NCBI GenBank assembly: GCA_003118195.1
Contig: BEXV01003471.1
Span: 13,281-40,777, forward strand
Origin: Hemicentrotus pulcherrimus
Lineage: Eukaryota > Echinodermata > Echinoidea > Camarodonta > Strongylocentrotidae
Length of the DNA stretch: 27,497 nt
Direction of reading: 5' to 3'
A model generated the notes under the pieces. It had not been told where the DNA came from. It saw nothing but the letters and a program-made list of their open reading frames with translations, and made no database searches. Numbering within the stretch: position 1 is the stretch's first letter; each line of letters begins with the position of its first letter. Below are positions 10,206-21,078 of the stretch, piece by piece. A program made the translations under genes and the position numbers.

Positions 10206-10787
10206 CAACCGTTTTAACCCCTTCCAACACCAAATAATCTTGATGACAATGATGATGCTACTCATGTATCTTTGAGATGAAAACTCAATTCTTTTTAACA
10301 CGGGGCATATATTTACTAATCTAACCAGAAATGGTTTGAATAAAACGGCATCTTTGTCGTTTGCCAAAAATAGTCAAAGTCATTTCATAATGGAAGTACA
10401 TGGTCATTCAATACTTACCCTTAATCTGGGTTTCAACAGAAGGCAGAGATAAAGCTGAATCAGTAATTCTCAATAATCTAGTAATGATGTCTTACAATAT
10501 GCCGGCGAGCAACTGAACATGCTTCGATGAAATTAACACTATTTCCTCTTTAAGAATGTACCATTTCTTTACAAAAAGTGTTTCTTTCATGTTTATCTTT
10601 AATCAAAACAGGATAAATATTCAGTATTTCAATAAGCATCCCTACCCTTGTGTTCGTTTGATTGAGTGGTAAATTATGTCTTTTTACGGAAATGATAGGC
10701 AAGTATTTTGATAATGTAAAATTCGATAAATATAAACCTACTCGTCTTTTTTGTCCCCACACCATAATGGAATGCGCCCCTATTCAA
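10206..10787. other. Remainder of the decayed duplicate, promoter-side part
   Basis: Corresponds to about 6935-7495 of the intact copy. It keeps the candidate first-exon donor (AAGG|GTAAGT, near 10418) but has lost the TATA-like element. No gene. Confidence 0.7.
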
Positions 10788-10870
10788 ACAACACAATATC
10801 CACAACAACAAAAAAACGCACAAAGAGATTTTTTCTGGCAGTTATGATCGGTCTATAATAACTTTTCGAA

Positions 10871-11384
10871 CTTTAAGGAGTTAGGAAATTCACTGTGACC
10901 TATAGAGGGCGGAGTGCTGAGACAAGCTAAGTCGACACTCTTTGCTTGTCCCTCTCATGAGGCCCGTCTTCACCATCTCGAGATTGCCAAATATCCAGCT
11001 ATTATGGAGTCATAAGTGAGTTGATCGAATTTGAACCACTTTCATGTTTAGTAAATATTAATATTGTTATGCTAAATATTTGTTATGAACATATGTGGAT
11101 TGTGTCAGAACGATTTCATAAATTATTATGATGTATCATGTGGGTTGATATGACTATATCAAAAGCGAGGAATAAATTTTATAATGTGTGATGCTTAGCG
11201 TTATGATTTGTAATATAAATACATAGTAGTACATGATCATGTACACTAATTACAGGTAGTTGAATGCGGTACCAAAATAGGGTGTAGTGTGTGCGCGCTA
11301 TTGTACCTGGTTCCAGTACCAGGTCCAGCTAGTTTACGCTCTAATATATATATATATATATATATGTGATGAGTATAGGTCTAC
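10871..11384 (+). mobile_element. Partial copy of the 1.475-kb repeat (copy C, first half)
   Basis: Reverse complement of about 9755-10201 of copy A. Shared landmarks include GTTAGGAAATT, TAGAGGGCGGAGTGCTGAGACAAG, AATATTAATATTGTTATG, GTGTGATGCTTAGCG and TGTGATGAGTATA. It carries about 50 extra bases near 10962-11020 and a (TA)n run at 11344-11365. It ends abruptly near 11384. Confidence 0.8.
11344..11365. repeat. (TA)n microsatellite
   Basis: About eleven TA units inside copy C, at a place where copy A has no such run. Confidence 0.9.
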
Positions 11385-12977
11385 AAAAAGTGCCTCAAAA
11401 AAGTAAAAACCTTTGAGTGACCGGTTTCACGATACTCATTTTCGCCAATAGATTGTAGTGTTATGAAAACCGTTTGGCAAACGGTTTTCAAAATTTGTAA
11501 TTCCAGTCATAAATATCTTGATAATCAGACAGGCGATCGGCTCGTAAAAGTCATGGGGTTCCTGACTGACCTAAAGATTTTTAATTATCATTGCAGCTTG
11601 AGCTAAATCCAGAATTTTGTTTTAGAATCTGAGGCAAAGTTACCGGATCCCTTTAACCCCAATTCCGAATTCTTAAATGTAACCCGAACCCCAATCCGAA
11701 TCCATAATCACATGATTGTGCCCCACTAGGTTAGTCATTAACATTGATTCATTATCAAGAGCATGAATAATTATGCGGTTGCATATTCCTATATATATAA
11801 CAATAATAATAATAATGATATTAATGATAAGGTATATAGTATATTTTTTGCATATGCCTAATCCGACAAACTTCAATTACAATCTTAGGGTAAAAAAAAA
11901 TATTCGCGGGCTGGCGTTCTAATTCTGGGATTGCCCCCATCTTCGGCGAGCAGCAAGTAGGATGAGATCCCATAGCGTTTGTGAAGATTGTTTAAATGAA
12001 GTCGGCCAGATTCTGGACTAATAAGGTAATGCAAGCACAGTAAATCTATATTTCTGTATGAAAATACAATGATACATCTTTGGGATGGGGCTTGTCTAAT
12101 GGTCTCAGTTACCCAAAATCTTATTTTAAGGGCTCTATTGTAACATAAGTGATTTAAGAGTATCAAACTAGTGCAGAGATTATGTTGTTTTTTTTCTTCC
12201 GAATACGATAACGGAGAGAAAAGTTCAAAGCAGTCATTTTGACGGTCGCGTATTCTTTGAGCCTCTTTGGAAAAACTACCGGGCTCCAGTGGTCATTTCT
12301 GGGTCTTAACCCTTTATCATATGTAATACTATTGTTTTCTCGTGGGTTTTGTAGGCTCAACGAATATTTCAGCCAAAGAAATCAACTGGAATTATTTCGC
12401 TTTTTTAAACAGTGAGCAAATAAACAACATTTGGAGCACTTTTAATACGCACATTTTATAAATAATCAGTCAGCGTTTTCAGAACTTAATTGTTTATAAG
12501 TATCCCTTTAAAAAAAAAGACCCCACCAATTCCCTGGAATAGTCCAACCTTTGACGTTGTAATAAGTTAATTTGTGTTAAATTAGAATACAAAAAATTAA
12601 AGGGAATACATCTGACCAATAATAAGACTGTTTTGAATGTTTGAAATATGAAAGTACTTCATCTGTGCGATTCTCCTGTTGTTAATTGGATTGTCACGGA
12701 CAAATCGCCTAGTTGTCATGTAAATAAACTATAATGTTATAAATTATATATTTGCCTAAATTAAGAACCCACTGCACTATTCGTATACGAATACGGGGAA
12801 ATCCGGGTGTAGTGGTCCAACTGCACACCCCAATTAGGCCGAGCATATACGGCAAAATCTGCAAAATCTTCAGTATTGAAGGAGGCAGATTATTTTAAAG
12901 AAGAAGAAAGAAGTAACTTCCCCCTAGGGCAACTACTCAAAGTGTATTATTGTTAGCGTATTGTCATTGGTCCTCTT
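11385..12977. other. No recognisable gene
   Basis: Intergenic DNA. Minus-strand ORFs of 93 and 65 codons (11885-12166, 12163-12360) overlap end to start but resemble no family I know. A C/A-rich stretch at 11650-11700 has degenerate AACCC motifs. A 14-bp palindrome ATTCGTATACGAAT lies at 12779-12792. Confidence 0.5.
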
Positions 12978-13657
12978 AAACTCTTTAATAATTAGGCCGA
13001 GGGGGGCCCTCCCCCCCCCCCCTCCACGATGTTTATGATTGTTCGAGAACGCATACGGATGGCGCTCCGCCGCTCGCTGACCTTTTTTCTTTCGAGTCTT
13101 GCGCATCTTTCAAAAGATTTTTTTGAAAATTGGACCCACAGTTAGAAGGTCGTGTGACCTTTTGTCTTTGCATGTCAGCCCGAAAATTGCTCATTTTCGT
13201 GATTTGAGTACAATACATATGGAAATGTCATTTTTCCTAAAAATAAATCAAACATGGCTTATTGGGTCTGTTAATAGTTTATGTGGTTATTTTGGGAGTC
13301 AAAGTTTAAAAAACAATGAAATAAATAAGAAATTATCGAAACAAGAGATAACATAGGGAATAAGCTGGCTCTTCCAATTTTTTTTGTCATATTATTATTC
13401 CAAATGGTCTAATGAATATGAATAATAAATGATTTATGGGTAAAAATGTGATTTCATGGCCTTATTTGCATAAATTACCATACATATGGAAATGAGTAAA
13501 TTTTTTAAAAATTTAAAATTATCATAGTATTCTATACACTTCACTTCAAATGTGTGCTCATTTTCGCTGAGGTCGGCCGTTTCACAGCCGAGATCTTAGG
13601 GGGGGGGGGGGGGCTTTAATGCGCCCCTCCCCGGCCCTTTTAGGGTTAAAGCAAAGA
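12978..13657. repeat. Poly-C/poly-G-bounded repeat, possibly a non-autonomous DNA element
   Basis: The left end carries GGCCGAGGGGGGCCC then a C-run (13008-13022). The right end carries G15 (13599-13613) then CCCCTCCCCGGCCCTTTTAG. The two ends are roughly inverted (TTAA...AGGCCG-G-rich against C-rich-CCGGCCCTTTTAGGGTTAA). The interior has two copies of ACATATGGAAATG (near 13216 and 13480). Boundaries and class are uncertain. Confidence 0.4.
13599..13613 (+). repeat. G15 homopolymer
   Basis: Fifteen consecutive G near the right end of the repeat; a C-run marks its left end. A separate G11 run occurs near 14184. Confidence 0.93.
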
Positions 13658-14249
13658 CCTTCCTGGGTTATTCATTTCAGTCATCAATTTTATTCATTCA
13701 TTTGTTAAAACAAAAATAGGTAAGTTGTAATGCATTATGTTACAATGACATCTCCGATTCAGCCAATTCAAAATACCAATATGTACATGTAAGATGATCA
13801 CAGCTTTCAAAATAATAATTAAATTCTGTAAGTGTCCGATTTTATTCAAACTTTCGCCAGTATGCTTCTTTTATTTTTCTCATTACTGTTAGAGAGACTC
13901 TCTATTAAGTTTGGGTTTCCCTTTAAGAGAGAACAATACTTTCATTCCATCGCTCATCAACCATCCACAACATTGGAATGACCTTTGATGTATTGAGTTC
14001 ATCATGTACAGTTCACCATGATAATTTTTCTATTCATGTATAAAAGGAATACTGTCTTCATAGAAAATATAAATATGCTTCTCTGTTAGGTATGTTTTTT
14101 ATATATTTTTTTTAATTAGTTGTCTATCAAGGTTACATTTTCCTGTAAATATAGTCTATATTGCCTTATGAAAAAGACGCAGAGGGGGGGGGGGCGATCA
14201 AATACACCGTTGAATAGTATAGAAACCTATGTCACAGATGAGTGAATAA
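13658..14249. other. No recognisable gene
   Basis: AT-rich intergenic sequence with short homopolymer runs and a G-run near 14184. Nothing else supportable. Confidence 0.5.
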
Positions 14250-14654
14250 CTATTGGCATGATCTGACGTCATATGTTTCCATCGTGGGGAAAATATGGCA
14301 ATGCTGACGCCGTAATAAAAACATTGATTCAGTATTGTCCTCTCCCTGTGAGCAGACGTGTGACTCTATTTTTAGATTGCCATCATTTTCAACGATGGTG
14401 TGTACTATGTCTGAATAATATTTTTTGGTACAGGTGATGAAACTAATATTTGGTAAAGCGATCTGTTCTTTCCATGATGTAAACCTTGATGGACCTCCAT
14501 GTAATGGTGATATCTTATAAAGAAGCTTCTTGTGATAATAGGCCAAAAGAATGCTGCCATTTGCCCTTAGATTTTTTGTTTTGTTATACCAGTGGGTTGC
14601 TTGCCTTTGCTTCGATATATGCATATCTTTTTTGTTGTCATTTTGCCTGTTCAT
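14250..14654 (-). CDS. Unidentified 134-codon ORF
   Basis: Starts with ATG and encodes 134 residues, basic at the N-terminus and Cys/His-containing near the C-terminus (C-S-Q-G-E-D-N-T-E-S-M-F-L-L-R-R-Q-H-C-H). No signal peptide, membrane span or domain I recognise. It is one of the longest ORFs outside the plexin and retroelement sequence. In AT-rich DNA of this size one ORF of this length could arise by chance. It might be a fragment of a mobile-element protein. Confidence 0.25.
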   Translation of the reverse strand: MNRQNDNKKDMHISKQRQATHWYNKTKNLRANGSILLAYYHKKLLYKISPLHGGPSRFTSWKEQIALPNISFITCTKKYYSDIVHTIVENDGNLKIESHVCSQGEDNTESMFLLRRQHCHIFPTMETYDVRSCQ

Positions 14655-15180
14655 TGCTATATTTATTGCTCTAGGTTACAAAGAAAAAGAGCTCATGTGA
14701 TGTATGTGTGCAAGCACTTCCCCTTCCCTCGAGAACAGAAAAGGAAGTTCTACTGAAACTTGGACATGTTTCTGTCTCTGGTTATGTACTGGGTGGCTTT
14801 ATAAAACCAGAAACAATAATCATACGAAAACTGTAACACTATTAAACTCTTTTAATTTTCATAGCATATCTGTAACTCCCTCTCTGTCAGAATGGATGGA
14901 GTTTTATATTTCTCTCTCTTGTGTACCACAGACATATTTTTTTATTTTTTTTTAAAGTTTTTTTGTTTTATTCCTCCAATTGTGTAAAACAAACATACAA
15001 TTGAATGAAATAAACGTTTTCAATGTTAATTGCTTATACATAAACATAATTTAACACAAACTTATTTGCAGTACATGTATATATAACTGAAAGTAAATTT
15101 CAAGTACGTAGACATAGATTATAAGTCAATTTTACATATTACTCACTTGTATTTATATACAAAATTAAACCGGAAGTTAT
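14655..15180. other. No recognisable gene
   Basis: AT-rich with T-runs at 14936-14965. It abuts the gypsy remnant on its right; gag sequence upstream of the zinc knuckle is not recognisable here. Confidence 0.5.
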
Positions 15181-15260
15181 TTTACTGTTACTCCCGGCTC
15201 CTGCTCCCTCACACACAAAAACCAACCAAAACACACCCACACAAAAGCAAACACACTTTG

Positions 15261-16628
15261 CCTCGCAATGCAGAGAATGTACACTGCTTCAATTGTAGCG
15301 GTTAGGGACATTATGCTCGGGAATGTCCACATAAGATACAAGGACTTCAAGATACCAGTGTTCGTCAAGACAGGGGACAGGGGCCCCAGTATACGGAGCA
15401 GGATAGACGTGGTAGAAGGGAAAGACATTGGGCACCGGGAGTGGAACCATATGCACCGCCACCCTTTTCGCAACCTGATTGGAGGGCGTCGCATCCCGAC
15501 CAACCTTATTCCTGGCAGCCACCTGGCAACTTGGAGGGCGGGGTCCAACATACCGATCCCTTACCAGTATCTTTGCCCAACCCAGGAATATGGATGCCAC
15601 CACCAGCAGGACAACCAAGTGCCCTATCATCTTCGATTCCTTCGGTATGGATGCCACAAAAGGGAATACCATCGCCTGCATTACCACAACAGCAAGAACA
15701 GGCTCCATTGGAAGGACAGTCAGACGTGAGGGCTGCAACTGGTGACAAGGTGGCCGACAAGTTCCTCTCAAAACGAGAAGTTGGGCCAGATAGTTTTAGG
15801 ATGGAAGAGATTCTTGCCTCCTTCATGGTGGTGTCGGCAAGCAGAGATGCTATACCACATGTGGGATACTTCGAAACCGACGTGGAAGCGCTTGGTCACC
15901 TGGTTCCTGGTAGAGTTGTTCATGTGACCAGAGCCAACGAACATAGCCAAGCCGCAGCGGGGGTTCTGGGCATGAACATAATGCAGGAACGTTGGGAGCA
16001 TCTGTTCAAAGCTTAAGGACAAGACTACTTGACAAAATTGCAGTGACCGGATCATAACGCAGCCTGGCAGAAGGCTTTCAAGGCAGTCAGCAACCGTATT
16101 CAGCTGAGAAAAGCGAGGGATGTCATCGGAAAAGCCCGTCTCAGACAGGAGGGAAGTGTTGCGATATCTGCATGTCAGGCAGTGGTGCTTGAAGTACAAA
16201 GAACCACTGGAACGAGTTAGGGGCCATTCGAAGTGCTTCTAGACACAGGATAATGTAGCGCCTTACCGGTAGGAACACTTATCCAGCCAATTCCGTTCAG
16301 ATAGAGAAAGAGGCATTCCCCATTGTGATCTGTGATAAGAAATATGAGGAAATTGTGACCCATACGGCTGTCCAACTGGGTGCCCCTTACGGCAAAGCAT
16401 CAGTCGTGCGAGAGATAGAGCAAGATGAACTGTTAGTCGAGAATTATGAGAATCCGGTGGATGTGGACTGGACAAGTTTGTCTCGTGGAGAACGCACTGA
16501 TCTAGAGGGTCTTCTGGAGAAACATCGCGAAGTTTTTTCAGCTATATGGCCGGTGTGAGCGCCTGAATCGCACTCTGCACAACATGCTGGGATCAAGAAG
16601 CGACGCTCAGTGGGCTAGGGAGGAACCA
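15261..16628 (+). pseudogene. Ty3/gypsy retrotransposon gag-pol remnant
   Basis: One frame (15285-16016) starts with a retroviral-type zinc knuckle (C-F-N-C ... G-H-Y-A-R-E-C) interrupted by TAG at 15303-15305. A proline/glutamine-rich linker follows. Next comes P-H-V-G-Y-F-E-T-D-V-E-A-L-G ... V-L-G-M-N-I-M, the gypsy segment between protease and reverse transcriptase. The same frame continues past stops at 16014, 16044, 16218 and 16251 with A-W-Q-K-A-F-K-A-V. After a frameshift near 16300, another frame gives D-W-T-S-L-S...L-L-E-K-H-R-E-V-F-S, normally just before reverse transcriptase. At about 16545-16557 the sequence jumps to E-R-L-N-R-T-L-H-N-M-L-G, typical of the integrase C-terminal part. 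Reverse transcriptase, RNase H and most integrase are missing. Non-functional. Confidence 0.85.
15285..15326 (+). pseudogene. Zinc knuckle (CCHC) of the gypsy Gag, with in-frame stop
   Basis: Spacing is C-x2-C-x4-H-x4-C as in nucleocapsid zinc knuckles. The third residue of the x4 loop is replaced by a TAG stop at 15303-15305, where the family usually has a charged or polar residue before G-H. Confidence 0.85.
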
Positions 16629-16944
16629 AATTGCGCCAAAACTCATGTTTGGGGATTTATTCTCTATAAATCCAGAGGAAATGTTTGTATTTTCAGGGAT
16701 TTTCTCCTAAATTTTATTACCAACATTTTCTCTGATGTCTAAGCTGTAAGTTGATACCAGATTTGGCTGCCCGATTCTGCCCGTTATTATGTTAGAGCCG
16801 TTTCCCTTGCAACATTGGCCCAAAAAGATGTGTTTATTTTCTAAGCTATCCAAATAATTCTAAGCTTTCCAAATATGTGTCATTCATCAATTATGATTGT
16901 GGTTAAGTTATGATAAAAAAAATCGATAACTCTTGGTTTCGTTT
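16629..16944. other. Linker between gypsy remnant and repeat copy B
   Basis: AT-rich, without ORFs of note. If the remnant and copy B belong to one element, this would be the region between integrase and the 3' LTR. Confidence 0.35.
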
Positions 16945-17900
16945 TTCTGGGACGCACTGTATTATGTGACGAGTAGGTATCGGTTCAAGAAGGAGGTCGG
17001 TGAGAATTATAATGAGCATAGAAAAGAAGTGATTATGATAGAGGTTCAGTGTTTAAAAGCATTGCATGTTATTTGTATTTTGGTTGCTAAGGGGATATTA
17101 ATTGTGGCATATTAAACAGTGATGATCGAACTTTGTCGGACTATTCAGCCATTAGAGGATTTCTAGCGCCCTCTATCATTGTAAACCTTATTTCTCATTT
17201 TGCACATTGTTATGAAAGAATATAATTATTGGTACATGTTAAAATGGTATGGAATAATAGGAGTAAGAGAAGCGTTTAGGGTTAGACCAGGAGATTTTTG
17301 GAGTTTGGTTAGAAGTAAGAAAAGTATGGAAGATAAACATTTCGATTGGAGTGGTAGATGAAAGAGGTTAAACGAGATTTATAATTTTCAGGATTTATTC
17401 ATGTTTCTGGTCTTGGGATAGTTTGTCTTTGTTCCATTGTTATGATATTGTTAGTTTCATTATTCACTCTATAAGATGTGCCTACTTTGAAAGGAGGGAA
17501 CCAGGATAGCCATATTAAAATTTACGATATTAGGATAGTTGCGTTGGTACAAGTAAAAATGTATAGTTTAGTGAGCAGGAATTATGTATTAATATAGAGG
17601 TCACATGACAAGGTTATGAAACCTAGTTAGGTTTATTGGTTTATCCAAATTTGTGAATGTGTTGCTTTATATGAGTTTTATATTGACTGTTACTTATTTG
17701 TTTAAGTATTTCGGTCAGGTGTTTGTACTGTGGCTAAGCAAAATGACATTTTGGGGGGAATGCATGATCTCCATGATAGTCAGCATTATCATGTGATATT
17801 TAATGTGTCAGTGACTGGTTACTATTAACAAAGCGATTCTTTGCTTGTCCCTCCTACAGGATCGGTCTGTCTGTCGTTTCGAGTTCTCGACCACCTCACA
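16945..17900 (+). mobile_element. Partial copy of the 1.475-kb repeat (copy B, second half)
   Basis: Reverse complement of about 8727-9800 of copy A. Shared landmarks include GAGCATAGAAAAGAAGTG, TTTCTAGCGCCCTCTATC, GGTTTATTGGTTTATCCAAA, GGATCGGTCTGTCTGTC and CGACCACCTCACA. The right end CCTCACA is the complement of copy A's TGTGAGG terminus and is followed by TAAC. It overlaps copy C only in the TGTGATGAGTA-type segment. Confidence 0.8.
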
Positions 17901-18331
17901 TAACTAAGTTATTAACCAAGCTGCAAAATAGAGTTACACTTTTACAAGCTCACGGTGGAGAGTAAAAACAAATGTTAATTAATACTAAGCTGCTCCCACT
18001 TTTAAAAAAATGTAATCCTAGCTTTCCTATTCTAATAGCCATTTTCTTTTCCTCATCCCTATAATTAAAAATAGTTTTCTTCGTCTTGTTTAAATTTGGT
18101 ACTTGTCCCTCCGTTCTTGACAAAAATATACAATACTTCACCATGAAAATTATAGTATTGCAGATTTGTATTCTATTTGAACTACCTGCCAGCCCAACAA
18201 ATATATGTCGCCATTCAAATTATTTAAAAAGAAGGTTGAGTTCTGGGAAGAGGTGAAAATAATTTGTGAGCGTTGTCTTTGTTACAATGCAAGTGTAGAA
18301 GAACAACATGTTCCCTGAAAAGCATGGCTCT
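17901..18331. other. No recognisable gene
   Basis: AT-rich intergenic sequence. A 64-codon minus-strand ORF at 17950-18144 is Lys/Phe-rich and looks like chance. Confidence 0.5.
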
Positions 18332-18718
18332 TCAAATGCCTTCATATTCTAAATATGTCATATAACATCGTAAACATCGGGACGGATTGTTACGCCACGT
18401 GTTCATGTAGCCCCATAAACATATATGTACAGTGTTTGTAACTTTAGCAAGACTTGGCCAAAACTCAGGTTCATCTTTAATTTCATCTAACTTCAAAATT
18501 TTTACTAAAGCCTGCCATATCCTTATTTGAACGCTCCCGCAAGATAAAACTTTATGTGTGTATGTTTCTATTTCACGTTTTAATACAAAGCAAACATAAA
18601 TTATCACCAACAAAACCAAATCTATGAAAATGCTCATTAGTATATATGGCTCAATACAATAATCTAAATTGAAATTCTCGTTGTTTTCTAATGAGTTTAG
18701 TAGTTCTTGGTCTGACAA
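18332..18718 (-). CDS. Unidentified ORF with one predicted membrane span
   Basis: An open frame of about 131 codons lies between stops. The first codons lack ATG (position 18718 reads TTG). The first ATG is about 27 codons in, leaving about 101 residues. A hydrophobic stretch (M-S-I-F-I-D-L-V-L-L-V-I-I-Y-V-C-F-V-L) is followed by a basic/charged tail with several Cys and Trp (C-L-R-C-Y-M-T). No family recognised; chance or an old element fragment is quite possible. Confidence 0.25.
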   Translation of the reverse strand: MSDQELLNSLENNENFNLDYCIEPYILMSIFIDLVLLVIIYVCFVLKREIETYTHKVLSCGSVQIRIWQALVKILKLDEIKDEPEFWPSLAKVTNTVHICLWGYMNTWRNNPSRCLRCYMTYLEYEGI

Positions 18719-21078
18719 ATATCTCTTTTAATTCTTTATCTATAAAATCGTAATTATGCACATGCAAACACGTACACACAGGCGCACCATCTTTTGGTGT
18801 TTTTTTATGGAAAAGTGAACTACGGTGTTTTGGAATAATTTGAAAAAGCTGAGAGAACCAAGGTTCATGAACATGATCTCAACCTTTTTTTTTTTTTAGC
18901 TATTAAGAAAACAAATTCATCTCTCTCTCTCCCACTCTTGCACATGTTTTATATCTCGCACACACACTCACAAGCACACGCACGCCATCTATTGGTTGTA
19001 TGCAAAAGTAAATCTACTGGGTTTTAGGAATAAAACGATAATATGATCAAAACAGTTTAAAGAGATTAACTTTAAAAAGAAATCACTCTCAGATAATTCT
19101 TAAAGAAAAAAAAACGTTTCCTTCTTTTTTAACGGAACGATTATTACATAAAGATAAATCATTTAATGAATTAAGATGAACAAATATGCCGCAAAAACTT
19201 AATGAAATATTAAAGATTATACATGTATATCTTAATGACCCAAAATTAGTAGTTATGGACTCGGGTCTACCTTTCTCTCATGTTTTAATTACACTTTTAC
19301 TTTTTATTCCAATGATATAAAGGAAACTGGTATGTTTTGCTTGAACTAAGATTTATAAAAATGAATGTCGCTGTACATAATTGGTACATGATATAGACAG
19401 AGAGGAAAGCAACCTGTTTATTAAGATTCCAAACTGTATATAAACGTTTTTATTTGTTCATACATCTCATAACTTAATATTGCTTTGATGGTCCGGAGCC
19501 TTTCTTCCTCTCTCGTTTTCTATCAAGAAGTCACTTTACCCTGGGATTACAAAGGAGCGTAACACTTTTTGGTGTAATAAAGTATCAAAAGTATGTGGGC
19601 GTCTGAGTATAACATTTGTTTTTTTTTATTGATCAAGGATTATTTCAATTCACATTGCATACCATTGTATGTAGCAAAGTTTGATTTGAATATAGAACTA
19701 GTAAACTGCCAATAGACAGCTGTTTTATAATATTTACAAATGTTATATCACACTAAAATATCGCGCAACTCAAGAGCAAATGTCAATACATTATGAAATA
19801 TCCCATTGAACTCATAATTGGATTACGTAACAACTTTGTTATGTTTTCGGATTTCAATGGGTGGTGATCATGGCTATTGCAATAAGCGTAGGCTTTTTAA
19901 AACATGTTCGTTCGAACTTGCCATTACCTAATTATCAAAGCACGCACATTGCAGTTATGTGACATGAATACATATATATATTTATATTTGATATACATAA
20001 TCTTGGGTAAAAACCTTGGTTTAAAAGTGGGTTATTGATCATATATCATGATATTGTTTATATATTATCAAATATCTATCTAATTCAAAACAAATGGCAA
20101 TTGTATATCATCAATAATATTTTATACAACTTTTTTCAATATACACAATATATGTAAGTTTTCGATATTTGTTATGTTTTATACGTCATACATGTATATA
20201 TGCCATGTGCTTTCTATTCTATAAATTGAACAATTTAAGCAGTGTCATATGTGTGTTCGATGACTCTTATCTGAATAAACCAACACAATATAATTCAATA
20301 ATATACCCGGGTATACTAAGAGTAGGTTTGTTTTCCATACCTTCGCATATCAGTCAAACATAATATTCAACATCTTTTCTAAACTAAAATTGTCTGAGGT
20401 GCAATAATAAATCTCAAATGCAACCGAAAGTTCTATATAACAAATTAATTATACCACGAGATTCTTTATATCCCGTCATATCCAGGTGAAACGTAGTTAA
20501 ATACAAGGCAATACTTATTACATAATTCTTAGACAAGAAAATAAAGTGATTGGCTGCCAACCATGTACCTCTTGTGTACATACAAATACTACTAAATGTT
20601 ATGCCATACAATTGACATAATAACCTTGTTTTCTCTTTCCTTTTTTCACAGCTTAAAAATTCCAATGGTCGTAAAGATGAAAATGTTTAGTTCCAACATA
20701 GTTGATTTATGTACATGATAGAGTTCAAATGTAGTTTAAATAGAAAAATGTAAAATTAACAGAAGAATATATCCATCAAAACGAGAAAAAAAGGGAATAA
20801 CAGTTCAATGATTATGAGGTACAGATGAACATTCAAGATATATCTGGTTTTTCGATCTGTATAAATGAATCATGTTGCATTCTAAGCATAATTCGTAACC
20901 TAGTGTGGCAATACATTAATTTGTTTGACTGATTTAAAAACTTATATGTTTATCCAATCCATCGACATGGAGCATGAAAGGCTGAAGTAACGGGGTATTA
21001 AAGGTATTTACGGTGGGGAGTAAGAGGGTACTTATTACCCCTATGTCATTGAATGTGTTATGACGTCACGATGTAGAT
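18719..21078. other. Intergenic DNA 3' of the right plexin, no gene seen
   Basis: AT-rich, with a T-run (18889-18898), a short (CT)n run (18920-18931) and ACATGTATAT motifs. It would contain the 3' UTR of the right plexin at its right end. I see no clear AATAAA on the minus strand in the first kilobase after the stop, only weak variants such as CATAAA near 20704. Confidence 0.5.

Larger units (their letters stand above)
7522..10787. repeat. Tandem segmental duplication, decayed copy (interrupted)
   Basis: Direct repeat of 5767-7495. Landmarks include AATATGTCACTTTTAAATGG (near 6890) against ACTATGTCACGTTTGAAAAG (near 8677), GAATGTACCATTT at 7258 and 10554, and CCATAATGG at 7472 and 10762. 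It is interrupted by a 1.475-kb insertion at 8727-10201. Confidence 0.85.

Noticed and set aside
15289..15771. Overlapping ORFs on the opposite strand and other frames in the gypsy remnant
   Set aside because: They are shadows of the GC-rich gag-pol frame on the plus strand, with no recognisable motifs.
16226..16252. V-L-L-D-T-G read as the gypsy protease active site
   Set aside because: It lies after the V-L-G-M-N-I-M segment, which normally follows protease. It is followed at once by a stop and L-P-V-G-T-L, typical of the later spacer. Coincidence is more likely, though a rearranged element cannot be excluded.
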